Of a stretch of 64,000 nt of DNA, positions 17,068 to 26,646 are shown piece by piece (position 1 is the stretch's first letter; each line of letters begins with the position of its first letter). The translations under genes were made by a program, and so were the position numbers. Source of the stretch: Petroclostridium sp. X23. Lineage in GTDB: Bacteria; Bacillota; Clostridia; SK-Y3. The stretch spans positions 4,219,051-4,283,050 of the forward strand of contig NZ_CP124862.1 of NCBI RefSeq assembly GCF_030013905.1, in the 5' to 3' direction. The notes below the pieces were generated by a model, which was given only the letters and a program-made list of their open reading frames with translations, did not search any database and had not been told where the DNA came from.

Positions 17068-17237
17068 ATGAGTTACAATATAGCAGTTGTAAAAGGTGAT
17101 GGCGTGTTTGGTCCGGAAATAATAGAGCAAGGATTAAGGGTGTTAAGTAAAATAGGAGAAAAATTTGGTCATGTTTTCAACTACACAGAAGTTTTGGTGG
17201 GAGGAGCTGCCATTGATAAGCTTGGTGTTTCTTTCAT
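17068..17237 (+). pseudogene. Isocitrate/isopropylmalate/tartrate dehydrogenase family, N-terminal fragment
   Basis: About 56 residues, from MSYNIAVVKGDGVFGPEIIE to AAIDKLGVSF, match the N terminus of beta-decarboxylating dehydrogenases (LeuB, tartrate dehydrogenase). TATAGGAG precedes the ATG. The reading then runs into unrelated DNA that belongs to a minus-strand transposase fragment, so the remaining ~300 codons are gone. Confidence 0.8.
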
Positions 17238-17431
17238 CAAGAAATGGCTGAATCAACCTCTAAGGCTTTCTTCTTTACCGATTAACTAGGGCATAAAGCA
17301 GCGTATTAAATTGCCGGAGCAGTAAACTTCTTGGTTTCGTGATCGGTATTTGTTTCGGCAATGGCTCTTTCCAATAAATTCTTTGGTGAAAAGCCTTTTA
17401 AAGTTTCAAAAACTGTAGTACAATTATTCAT
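17238..17431 (-). pseudogene. Transposase N-terminal fragment (IS4-like)
   Basis: On the minus strand, AAGGAG and an ATG at 17431 start a 41-codon frame (NNCTTVFETLKGFSPKNLLE, then RAIAETNTDHETKKFTAPAI). After a stop at 17306-17308, similar sequence continues in another frame (FNTLLYALVN). The style and composition are those of an IS4-type transposase N terminus. It abuts the broken dehydrogenase gene, so an insertion followed by deletion probably truncated both. Family assignment is tentative. Confidence 0.5.
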
Positions 17432-17447
17432 GTTCGTTGGCTCCTTT

Positions 17448-17489
17448 GCTAATAAATGTAGTTGCTTGCCAGCTACTATATTTATTAGC
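17448..17489 (-). repeat. 19-bp inverted repeat in the leader of the transposase fragment
   Basis: Positions 17448-17466 and 17471-17489 pair at 17 of 19 positions around a 4-nt loop. It lies immediately upstream of the ribosome site of the transposase fragment. It could be a leader hairpin limiting transposase expression from outside transcription, as some insertion sequences carry. The remainder of 17490-17778 is A+T-rich with nothing recognised. Confidence 0.5.
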
Positions 17490-17778
17490 AGAGGGGCCTT
17501 CTTTAATTCTACAGGTAAATATTACATTTAATTTTTTTAAAAAGTTTTATGCAACACTAATGAGCACAGGAAATTGTAAATAGACGTGTCTAAATTATAA
17601 AGTCAGTTAATGAATTTAGGTTGTTTCACTACATTGGTAAAAATGTATTAAATAGTACAATTTTGTACATCGTTTTTTTCATAACTAAGATTCTTTGATT
17701 GCAGCTCTTAATTTTTGGGCAGTTTTACTAGTTATAATAGTATTGATTAGTGATCTATTACAAAAAAACAGCATATTA

Positions 17779-17807
17779 TTGACAACAAAAATGTACTATG
17801 AGATACT
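17779..17807 (+). promoter_or_regulatory. Sigma-A promoter of the rpiR pseudogene
   Basis: TTGACA at 17779-17784, a 17-nt spacer and GATACT at 17802-17807, with ATGGAGGGG then the ATG at 17826. The promoter has survived although its gene is broken. Confidence 0.65.
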
Positions 17808-17825
17808 TTTTATGGAGGGGAAATA

Positions 17826-18672
17826 ATGAAGGATTTAGTAAAAGAAATTAACAATTCTTATGCGAAAATGACAAAATCTCAAAAGCGTGTGGCAAAATAT
17901 ATTCTAGATAATCTGGGTGAGATTGCGTTTGACACACTGTATGAACTTGCAGCAAAAATCGGAGTCAGTACAACTGTTATACGTTTCACAAGAGTGCTGT
18001 CATACAATGGATTTACTGATTTTCAAGAGAATATTCAAAATAATATAAAGGGAAACATCAGTTTACCGGAGCGCATACGTACCATAACGGTTTCTGAAAA
18101 AGAGTTACGTCGACTAGATGTATATTTTAAGAAGGAAATAGAAGGAATTGAAAAAACTATTTTAACCTTATCTGAAAACAAACTTGAAAAGGCTTTTGAG
18201 ATGATTCTGGAAGCTCAAAACGTATATGTTATGGGACTCCGCACTTGTTTTGCGCCAGCCTTTCTATTTTGCACCATACTTCGACAGATTAAATTAAATG
18301 CGCATCTTATCCAAGGGATTGCGAGCACATATCCTGAAGAGATAGTTCGGATTGGCCGCCATGATGTGTGTATTTTGTTTGCCTATCCACGTTTTATTCA
18401 AGAAATGTCTGCGACTGGCCATTCGTATTCGCAAGCAGGGGGGGAGAGTGATTTTGTTTACAGGTCCTTCGCACGCCCAGCTTGAACAATTTGCAGATCT
18501 GGTTATACTAACGGATTCATCCGGTGTAGGATTCAAAGATTCTTTTGTACCGCTTTTTTGTCTTATTAATTATATGATTCACGAAATTGCCGAAAGGGAA
18601 AAGGATAATTCCCTCAAGGTAAGCTCCAAAATTGAAGACATATTAAACGAGGGGTATTTCTACCGTTTCTGA
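17826..18672 (+). pseudogene. MurR/RpiR-family transcriptional regulator, one frameshift
   Basis: The N-terminal HTH_6 domain is clear (MTKSQKRVAKYILDN, then VSTTVIRFTRVLSYNGFTDF), followed by the SIS sugar-phosphate domain (AQNVYVMGLRTCFAPAFL). Near 18395 the frame changes. The rest of the SIS domain continues as LRLAIRIRKQGGRVILFTGP and runs to EDILNEGYFYRF. A single indel separates the parts. RpiR proteins sense phosphosugars. This one probably governed the decayed hydroxyacid/glycerate genes around it. A near-palindromic TGTAAAAACCGGTTTTTTACA-like hairpin at 18687-18708 may end its transcript. Confidence 0.88.
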
Positions 18673-18821
18673 AATAAATTAAAGATTGTAAAAACCGGTT
18701 TTTTACATATAAACCCACCCATATAAAATTCACGTAATTATACAATGGAATAATTGGACGGTCCGATCAGCCGTCTTTCATTCCGAGCCCGAGAAGTTTA
18801 TACATAATTTTGGAGGTGCTA

Positions 18822-20241
18822 ATTAATGCAGTAATCAAAAACGATGTTGAACTGATTTCTCACGGTGATGTATCTTCTAAAAAAATGATCCTTCAACTGT
18901 TGGAGTTTTTGTGGAAAGAGATTGACTTTACAACATAATTTTAAATGCACGTCTCGGGGAATAGTCTAATCATCGGAAACAACAGTGGGATCTTTCAAGA
19001 AAGAAAAACATTTACTTGTTCGGCGCAGGTAAAACTAAACAATGCAATGGCAATGGCTGTAGACGAAGTGCTTGGAGACAGCCTGAAAAGCATTTTTGCA
19101 TCATATCGGTCAGGATTGCAGAACCAAATGGATTTTATCGGCGTATAAAGGCAATGTAGGCGGACATCCTCTGCCAAATGCCGAAGGAATGAAGGCCGCA
19201 AAAGAACTTTTTTTCAGATGATTGATAATTTGCGAGCCGGAAGATTTATTCATATCGGTAATCAGCGGAGGGTTTCCTTACTTACATTGACAGATGTCCG
19301 GTTGACGGAAAATCAGTCTGGAAGATGAGATCAGGGCACAGGATGTGTTTACGTGCTGGCGCAAAATTCTTGAAATTAACGCGGTGGGGGCATATAGTAA
19401 GACAAACGGCGGCCGGCTGGGCAGCGTATAAGGGCCCGGGGTGCCGAATTGATCAACATTATAGTCAGTGATGCAGTCGGCGCTTTGCCACTAGTTGATA
19501 GAAATGAACCTGTCGAATTTTCCGGTACCCCTATTGCACCGGATGAAACAACCATTGAAGATGCATTTGCATGTATCCAGAATTACGCGCTTACCGACCG
19601 AATCCCGAAATCAATCCTTGATTACCTTTCCGGCAAGGGCTCAGATATTGAAACGCCTAAGACACTGGATAATAAGGTGACTCATTTTGTGTTAAACGAT
19701 GTCCCGGATTCATGTGAGGCTGCTCTTCAGATTGCCGCGAGGATGGGTGTGCCCTCAATGGTCTTTTCTACCTTTATTGAAGGAGAAAGCCGTGAGGCAG
19801 GAATCTTTTTTGGCTCGCTTGCCCGCGAGATACAATCAAACAAACGTCCCAATTGCACCGCCATGTTTTGTCTTCTGTTCCGGGGAAACAACAACCAAAG
19901 TTGACGATGCCGCCACAGGCCGAGGAGGCCCTGGCCATGAGATGGCACTCGGGTTCGCTTTGGAAGCCCGGTATACTGACGGCGCCGCACTCGCTTCTGT
20001 TGACACTGAAGGAACAGACGGAACCACCCGCTTCGCAGGCGGAATTTGTGATTCCAAAACCTTTGACGAGATCCGGCAAGCTGGCCAGAATATTTATGAT
20101 GTATTACGGAAGCATGATGCGGGAGGCGTTTTGGAACAGCTTGGCAATGCGATTTTAACTGGAAACACAGGTACAAATCTTTGTGATTTTAACGTAATGT
20201 ATGTACCTGGACTACAAGAAAAGCAAAAGGAGACTTGGTAA
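18822..20241 (+). pseudogene. Glycerate 2-kinase (DUF4147/MOFRL type), heavily frameshifted
   Basis: Pieces of a glycerate kinase lie in order across the three frames: NAVIKNDVELISHGDVSSKK; AMAMAVDEVLGDSL; a GGHPLPNAEGMKAAKELF stretch near 19157; RGAELINIIVSDAVGALPLV (from about 19440); EAGIFFGSLAREI; then the MOFRL domain with FVFCSGETTTKVD, GRGGPGHEMALGFAL, DGTDGTTRFAGGICD and TGNTGTNLCDFNVMYV. At least five frame breaks and in-frame stops are present. The family phosphorylates glycerate to 2-phosphoglycerate, the substrate of the enolase encoded next. Confidence 0.88.
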
Positions 20242-21528
20242 ATGTACGCAAATAAAATTAGTAGTGTTAAGGCGCGTCAGTTAATCGACTGCAATGGCCG
20301 CCCGTGATTGAAGTAGATGTTATCACAGAAGATGGATCTCTCGGACGTTCCGGCGCATCCACAGGCACGTCGGTAGGGAAAAATGAATCGGTTGTGCTGC
20401 GCGATGGAGATCCAAAACTTTTTGCCGGGTTAAGTGTTTTTAAAGCAATTGAAAATATAAAAGAATACATAGAACCAGCTCTTGTTGGCATGGATGTTAC
20501 CGATCAAAAAGGGATTGACCAAAGGCTTCTCGAACTTGATGGTACTCCCAATAAGGAAAAACTGGGGGGCAATACAATTAACGCAGCATCTTTTGCGGCT
20601 GCTCGTGCCGGCGCCGCCTATACAAGGCAGCCGTTTTATAGGTATATGGCATTGGGAGAGATCAAAACTCACTTTGCACCGGCACTTAATCTGATTAATG
20701 GCGGTACCTATTATGGCATTACGCAGCCGTTCCAAGAGTTTATGCTGATTCCGAGAAATGTGGATACTTTTATGGAAGCTGTCCAAGTTGGAGTAGAGGT
20801 ATTCTATAAGGTAGGCGAGTTAATCGAAAAGTATCGCAAACAACCTGCCATAACTGGGAATTACTGCGGCTATGGTGCTCCTTCTGACGACCCATCCGTT
20901 ATCTTTGATATTCTTATGGAAGCAGTTGCACAGACTGGTTATCAAAATAAAGCATGTTTTGCCATGGACTGCGCCGCCAGCGAATTTTACGATGAGCAAA
21001 AAGGCCTTTATTTATATCGTGGCAAATATGCGGATCGGGATGAAATCATAACGATATTGTCGGGCTTATGTACAAAGTATCCTATCGGATTTGTCGAAGA
21101 CGCACTTGAGGAGGAGGATTTTGAAGGGTTCCGCCTGGCTTCCCAGAGGATAGAGGCTGCCGTTATCGGTGACGATTTCCTTTGCACAAGTATTGAACGC
21201 GCAAAAAAGGCGGTAAATATTGGCGCAGTTAAAGGGATGATTGAAGCCTAATCAGGTAGGGACTTTGACGGAGACATTGGATACCGTACAATTTATGAAG
21301 GATAATGGTCTTTTAATTGTAGCCTCCGGCCGAGCGGGCGGCGTTTTGGACGATCCTACGACAGATCTTGCTGTTGCCGTTGGAGCTCAGATGTTGAAAA
21401 CCGGTGCACCTAGAAGCGGCGAACGAGTGATTTCATTAAACGATGGTATTCGTATCGAAGAAGAACTCGATTTTAAGGTTAAGCCTTTTAACGTGTCTGT
21501 TCTCGAAGGTTTTTCTAGGTTTGATTAA
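20242..21528 (+). pseudogene. Enolase paralogue, two frameshifts and altered active-site loop
   Basis: The ATG at 20242 follows AAAGGAGA. The first 21 codons end at a premature TGA caused by a one-base loss in NGRPVIEVDV, the counterpart of the usual SRGNPTVEVDV. The main frame runs 20304-21240 and the last part shifts near 21235 into KPNQVGTLTETLDTVQFMKD. The catalytic Lys region (IKPNQVGTLTE) is recognisable. The normal SHRSGETED loop, which supplies a catalytic His, reads SGRAGGVLDDPT here, so this copy had already diverged from housekeeping enolase before it decayed. It would have followed glycerate 2-kinase in a glycerate-to-PEP route. Confidence 0.9.
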
Positions 21529-21561
21529 AAATTTAATGGACAAAGATTTAGGAGGATTATT

Positions 21562-22850
21562 ATGGATAACAAAACCGCTGTTACAGCTGTTACAAATGAA
21601 AAAAGGAAAATGAATCTTCCACATATCTATGCGCTGGCTTTTATATTTATCGTAATCATGGGGGGGCTCACCTGGGTTATTCCAAGCGGCCAATATGACC
21701 GTAGGGATGTCACCGTGGGTTCCAGCACCAAGTCGGTTCCTGTGGACGGAACTTATCACTCAGTTCAAAAGGTTACTAAAGACGGCGATACCCGTCAGGG
21801 TATATTTGATATTCTAATGGCGCCTACAAGAGGTGTTCAAAAATCCGCAGATGTTGTTGCATTTGTTTTATTGTTGGGCGGTGCTTTTCAGATTCTGAAT
21901 AAGACCGGTGCAATTACGGCAGGCATGAAACGCGCTATAAAAAAGTTTGGTAATAAAGGGGCATTTATTATACCGTTCTCCATGCTGCTATTTGGCGTTG
22001 GCGGAACAATGACAGGAATGGCGGAAGAACTGATTCCATTTTATTTAATCTTTATGCCTCTCATGTTTAATTTAGGTTACGATTCCATGACTACCTTCCT
22101 TATTGTATTTTTAGGTTCCGGCATTGGCGTTGCGGCGGGTACGGTAAATCTTTTAATGTCCTGATTGCGCAGGGCGTTGCCGGTATTGCGGGTAACCCTC
22201 AGTTATTCTTCCGTTTCCTCCAATTTATCTTTCTTGAAGCATTGGCAATTCTTTTTGTGCTTCGATATGCTAAAAAAGTAAAAGAAAACCCACTTTCCTC
22301 AATAACTTATAAGACCGATTTAACCTGGCGGGAAGAAATCGTTAGTGCAGAATCGTCTGAAGAAGAATTTACAGTACGTCAAAAACTGGTATTGCTTTCT
22401 TTTGGCTTCTGCATGGTATTAATGGTATATGGCTTAGTGAAATTCGGCTGGTATATGGATGAATTATCCGCTGTATTTATTGCGATGGGATTGTTGACCG
22501 GTATTTTAGGCGGATTGAAGGTAAACGAAATGGCCCGCGAATTTGTAAAGGGAATGGGTGATTTTGTCTATGCCGGTCTGATTATCGGTGTTAGCCGGGG
22601 CATTCTTATATGGCGGAAAGCGGTATGATTATCGATACAATTCTGCATACGCTCACTGGATTTTTACATACGGTTCCAAGTGCTTTGTTTATTACTGCCA
22701 TGTATCTTATCGAGGGTCTTATAAGCATTGTTGTTCCGACCACTTCCGGTGTTGCATCACTTACTATGCCTATTCTGGCACCACTAACCGAATTACTAAA
22801 ACTGAATCCCGAGGGTGCCGTTACCTGCTTCCAGTATGCAAACAATTTCT
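21562..22850 (+). pseudogene. YfcC-family membrane transporter, frameshifted, C terminus lost
   Basis: AGGAGG and an ATG open a polytopic membrane protein (LPHIYALAFIFIVIMGGLTW, then a large loop, GAFQILNKTGAITAGMKR, GGTMTGMAEELIPFY). Frames change near 22160 (before FNVLIAQGVAGIAGNPQLFF) and near 22607 (before MAESGMIIDTIL). The last YfcC sequence is PEGAVTCFQYANNF at about 22850, where it joins an unrelated aldolase fragment. The family contains ion-coupled transporters for arginine/ornithine-like or carboxylate substrates. Confidence 0.82.
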
Positions 22851-23031
22851 GCCGTTTATAAACTTCTTTATGGACCCGAAAGTCAATGAAAAAGTGCATT
22901 GGTTAGAAATGCTCAAATGGGCGGTAAACGTACAGGGAGTGCCGGTAGGCATACCAAGAAGACCCCTGCGTGAACTGGATAGCGAAACAAAGAAACAGAT
23001 GCAGAAACCTCTGGAAGTTCTCTTAGGCTAA
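22851..23031 (+). pseudogene. DHDPS-family aldolase, C-terminal fragment fused to the yfcC remnant
   Basis: About 60 codons (LPFINFFMDPKVNEK, then EMLKWAVNVQGVPVGIPRRP and a helical tail ending KPLEVLLG) match the end of DHDPS-family proteins, where a small-residue-rich GxPxGxPRxPL stretch precedes the last helix. It follows the YfcC piece with no gap, so an internal deletion has fused two genes. The functional DHDPS homologue at 3465-4352 is a different sequence. Confidence 0.65.
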
Positions 23032-23044
23032 GCAGAATAGAAGA

Positions 23045-23076
23045 AGAGAATACAGCATGTACATGCTGTATTCTCT
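23045..23076 (+). terminator. 32-bp perfect palindrome closing the decayed region
   Basis: AGAGAATACAGCATGT (23045-23060) is followed at once by its exact complement (23061-23076). It marks the boundary between the pseudogene tract and the intact liv operon and probably ends transcription from the left. No long T-run follows. Confidence 0.6.
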
Positions 23077-23137
23077 ATAGATAAAAATAAAATTTATATT
23101 CAAAAAGTAAGAAAAACGAATATGAGGGGGAGGAAAG

Positions 23138-24007
23138 ATGGAAACAGCTCTTCAGCTTATAATAAGTGGTATAGCATTCGGTTGTATTTATTGCTTGGTT
23201 GCCATAGAGTTTTCACTTATTTGGAATGCAAGCAGTTTAATTAATTTCGGTCATGATAAATTCATCATGCTGGGTGCGTATGTATTTGGAGGAACGATGG
23301 TGAATCATCTTGGTCTAAACTTCTTTATCGCGTTTATTCTTGCATCGGTATTAATGGGTCTATTTGGTGCGGCGGTTGCAACAGGGATCTTTAATCCGCT
23401 AAGGAATATGCCGTCTGACTTATATGCAGTAATGGGAACCATTATGCTAGCCAAAATTATTGCGGAAATAGCAAGGTTGTTTTGGGGACCGGAACCTTTT
23501 ACACTGGAAAATTTTTTAACAGGGACTGCAAGAGTAGGAAACATTGCATTACCTAAAGCCAGTGTATATATTATCATTATTTCTATTTTGTTTTTGATTC
23601 TGCAGCATTTACTTTTCACTAAAACGAAAATAGGTAAAGCAATGCGTTGTGTTGCTCAAGATAAAGTAGCTTCAGCATTAATGGGGATAGATGTAAGCAG
23701 GAATATCGTGATTACAGTAGTTTTCAGTTCAATTATTTGCTGTATTATTGGGATTATGATTATTCCTTTGTTCAGTATTGAAGTCAATATGGCTAATATG
23801 ATCGGTTTGAAGGGTTTTGCAGCCAGTGTAGTAGGAGGATTCGGAACAATTCCGGGTGCCATTGCAGGTGGTGTTTTTATTGGATTAATAGAAAACATAT
23901 ATCTTATGTTCGGACCGGCCATATATAAAGATGTTGTAGCATTTGTATTGTTTATATTATTCTTGTTGATTAGGCCGCAGGGAATCATAGGAAAGAGAAG
24001 TACCTGA
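23138..24007 (+). CDS. livH: Branched-chain amino acid-type ABC transporter permease, LivH family
   Basis: 289 residues with about eight membrane helices. Family motifs include INFGHDKFIMLGAY near residue 35 and the cytoplasmic coupling segment KIGKAMRCVAQDKVASALMGI (EAA-type), then GGFGTIPGAIAGGVFIGLIE. GGGGGAGG precedes the ATG. It forms the channel with LivM. Despite the family name, members transport amino acids, amides, urea or other small polar solutes, and the substrate here is unknown. Confidence 0.93.
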   Translation: METALQLIISGIAFGCIYCLVAIEFSLIWNASSLINFGHDKFIMLGAYVFGGTMVNHLGLNFFIAFILASVLMGLFGAAVATGIFNPLRNMPSDLYAVMGTIMLAKIIAEIARLFWGPEPFTLENFLTGTARVGNIALPKASVYIIIISILFLILQHLLFTKTKIGKAMRCVAQDKVASALMGIDVSRNIVITVVFSSIICCIIGIMIIPLFSIEVNMANMIGLKGFAASVVGGFGTIPGAIAGGVFIGLIENIYLMFGPAIYKDVVAFVLFILFLLIRPQGIIGKRST

Positions 24008-24088
24008 TTGATTAGGTTTTTACTCTGCAACATTCATTCGGAATGTAGATGATAAATTCCTTATTATCTTTTATAGGGGTGTGACGCA

Positions 24089-25066
24089 ATGAAAAAGTCC
24101 AAAAACTATCTTGTGATGTACATAGTGTTCGGAATATTACTGCTTCTAATTCCGTTATTTGTAAAAAACAGTTACTATCGTATGCTCTTTGATCAGACGC
24201 TTATTAATATAATGGTGGTTCTCGGGTTGAACTTCATTACCGGTCTTACCGGGCAAACTAATCTTGGTATGGCAGGGATATTTGCAGCAGGTGCTTATAC
24301 ATCTGCTCTATTTACTACCAAGCTGCACTTCTCACCGTGGATTGGTTTAATCCTTGCTATTATGATGGGACTTATTGTCGGCATTGTTTTAGGATGGCCA
24401 AGTTTAAGAATCAAAGGGATTTACCTTGCACTTACTACCATTGGCTTTGCGGAAATTGTAAGATTGCTTTTAACAAATTTGGCAGGAATTACAGGAGGTA
24501 CTCAGGGTGTAATGAGTATTCCGCCATATAATCTTTTTGGAATAAAGATAGATAATGAAAGAGCTTATTACTATCTATTGCTTGGTATTCTAATCATGTT
24601 AATCATGCTTTCGCTAAGAATAATCAATTCAAAATGGGGAAGAGCTTTTAAAGCCATACGGGATAATGACGAGGCTGTTGAAGCATGTGGTATCAATATC
24701 GCTGAAATAAAAATCATTGCTTTTTGTTTATCTACTGTATATGCTTGCATCGCGGGAGCACTATATGCACATTTAATGGGTTATATCAATCCATCTGATT
24801 TTAACATTGATTTGTCAGTTAAGTATTTAATGATGCTTATGTTAGGCGGAATAGGGTCTGTACCAGGCAGCATTATAGGAGGAATTGTTGTCACAACGCT
24901 GCCCGAATATCTGCGTTTCTTAAAAGATTATTATTGGTTAATATTTAGTGTAATTGTATTGATCATTGTAATAACCTTGCCTCATGGATTAGTATCAATC
25001 TTTAAAAATCCTTTCAAGCAAAAGAAAGGAAATGCGAAGGGAGGTCAACAATCTTGCCAGCTATAA
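24089..25066 (+). CDS. livM: Branched-chain amino acid-type ABC transporter permease, LivM family
   Basis: 325 residues, about nine membrane segments. Motifs typical of LivM are LNFITGLTGQTNLGMAGIFA (about 43-62), the coupling helix WGRAFKAIRDNDEAVEACGI, and GGIGSVPGSIIGGIVVT. GGGGTG precedes the ATG. The end overlaps the TTG start of livG by 13 nt. Confidence 0.93.
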   Translation: MKKSKNYLVMYIVFGILLLLIPLFVKNSYYRMLFDQTLINIMVVLGLNFITGLTGQTNLGMAGIFAAGAYTSALFTTKLHFSPWIGLILAIMMGLIVGIVLGWPSLRIKGIYLALTTIGFAEIVRLLLTNLAGITGGTQGVMSIPPYNLFGIKIDNERAYYYLLLGILIMLIMLSLRIINSKWGRAFKAIRDNDEAVEACGINIAEIKIIAFCLSTVYACIAGALYAHLMGYINPSDFNIDLSVKYLMMLMLGGIGSVPGSIIGGIVVTTLPEYLRFLKDYYWLIFSVIVLIIVITLPHGLVSIFKNPFKQKKGNAKGGQQSCQL

Positions 25067-25821
25067 TGCAATTGGAAAATGTGACTAAAAAGTTTGGTGG
25101 TTTAACTGCTGTAGATCACCTTTCAATGAAGATTGAAGAAAAAAGTATACACGCGCTGATCGGTCCCAATGGCTCGGGAAAAACAACTTCACTAAACATG
25201 ATTGCCGGAGTATTGAAGGCAACAGAAGGAGCGATTAGTTTTAATAATGAGGTAATCAGCGCCTTGCCAACATTTAAAATAGCTCAAAAAGGAATAGGGA
25301 GGACATTTCAGAATATAAAACTGTATAGTTCCATGACAGTGCTTGAAAATGTTATGGTGGGAGGTCATAGCAAAGGGAATTTAGGATTCCAAAGCTTTTT
25401 GCTTAATATTCCTGCAGCTAGGAAGGAAGAGCGATTTTTAAGAGAAAAGGCAGAAGAACTTTTGTTTTTTTTGGGTATGTACCATTTGAAGGATGAGCTA
25501 GTAAAAAATCTGCCCTATGGACGTCAAAAGGTACTTGAAATTGGAAGAACACTTATGGGAGATCCCAGTTTGATTTTATTAGATGAGCCGGCTGCAGGAT
25601 TGAATCCATCTGAAAGGCTGGAGGTAGTATCGATACTGGTGAAGTTGTATAAGCAAGGAAAAACTCTATTATTAATCGAGCACAATATGGATGTTGTCAT
25701 GTCCATCAGCCACAAAGTGACGGTGCTGAATTTCGGAGCTAAGATTGCAGAAGGCTCACCAATGGAAATACAGAATAACGAAGAGGTTATCAAGGCTTAT
25801 CTGGGAAGTAAAAGAAAATAA
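25054..25821 (+). CDS. livG: Branched-chain amino acid-type ABC transporter ATPase, LivG family
   Basis: 255 residues. Walker A is GPNGSGKTT (37-45), and the signature is the LivG-typical LPYGRQ form followed by Walker B LILLDEPAAGLNP. GGGAGGT at 25039-25045 is 8 nt before the TTG at 25054 but 20 nt before the in-frame ATG at 25066, so TTG is the better start. It energises transport as a heterodimer with LivF. Confidence 0.93.
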   Translation: MPAIMQLENVTKKFGGLTAVDHLSMKIEEKSIHALIGPNGSGKTTSLNMIAGVLKATEGAISFNNEVISALPTFKIAQKGIGRTFQNIKLYSSMTVLENVMVGGHSKGNLGFQSFLLNIPAARKEERFLREKAEELLFFLGMYHLKDELVKNLPYGRQKVLEIGRTLMGDPSLILLDEPAAGLNPSERLEVVSILVKLYKQGKTLLLIEHNMDVVMSISHKVTVLNFGAKIAEGSPMEIQNNEEVIKAYLGSKRK

Positions 25822-25848
25822 AATAAATGGTTTGTGGTGGTGATATAA

Positions 25849-26559
25849 ATGCTGGAAATTAAAAATATCAATGTTTTTTACGGGAAGGTTCAGGCACTTT
25901 TTAATGTATCACTGGAAGTAAAAGAGAATCAAATAGTATCTATTATCGGTTCAAATGGTGCAGGAAAAACCACGTTGATGAGCACGATTGTCGGACTTAA
26001 CAAACCGGCTGGCGGAGAGATAAAGTTTATGGAAGAGACTATAAATAATCAACCCACTCATAAAATTATAAAGAAAGGAATCATCTATGTTCCCGAAGGA
26101 AGAAGAATATTTTATGATCTGACAGTAGCGGAAAATATTGAAATGGGCGGGTATTCCAGGAAGATGAGTCCAAAGCGGTATGCAGAAGAAGCAGAAAGTG
26201 TTTTGGCGATATTTCCCAGGTTGAAAGAGCGTTTGAATCAATTGGGAGGTACGTTAAGCGGAGGAGAGCAACAAATGCTTGCCATTGCACGAGGATTAAT
26301 GGGAAATCCCAAACTACTTATGCTTGATGAACCTTCTCTAGGGTTAGCACCGGTAATCGTAGATGAAGTGTTTGATGTCATTGTGAATATAAATAAAATA
26401 AAGAAAATACCTATTATTCTAGTTGAACAAAATGCGAGTATGGCAATGAATATCACATCAATGACTTATGTGCTGGAAGTAGGCAATGTAAAATATCAAG
26501 GTCCAAGCAGTGAATTGGCTGAAAGTCCCGAAATAAAGAAGGCATATTTAGGGGTATAA
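25849..26559 (+). CDS. livF: Branched-chain amino acid-type ABC transporter ATPase, LivF family
   Basis: 236 residues. Walker A GSNGAGKTT (34-42), signature LSGGEQQ, Walker B LLMLDEPSLGLAP, ending in the characteristic KKAYLGV. It completes livHMGF. No LivJ/LivK-type binding-protein gene is present upstream (where only pseudogenes lie) or downstream. Confidence 0.94.
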   Translation: MLEIKNINVFYGKVQALFNVSLEVKENQIVSIIGSNGAGKTTLMSTIVGLNKPAGGEIKFMEETINNQPTHKIIKKGIIYVPEGRRIFYDLTVAENIEMGGYSRKMSPKRYAEEAESVLAIFPRLKERLNQLGGTLSGGEQQMLAIARGLMGNPKLLMLDEPSLGLAPVIVDEVFDVIVNINKIKKIPIILVEQNASMAMNITSMTYVLEVGNVKYQGPSSELAESPEIKKAYLGV

Positions 26560-26646
26560 AAGAATAGTATATATTTTATTATTCTCTTGAAGAATTTTCT
26601 AATTTCGCATACAATAAATTTAAAATGTTTCCGGAGAGGTAAGGAA

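Noticed and set aside
20242..21528. The housekeeping enolase gene
   Set aside because: It is frameshifted twice and lacks the SHRSGE loop, so the essential enolase must be elsewhere in the genome.
13600..23031. Frameshifts as simple sequencing error
   Set aside because: Truncations, a gene fusion and an IS scar accompany them, and genes on both sides are clean. Raw reads would still be needed to exclude local error.
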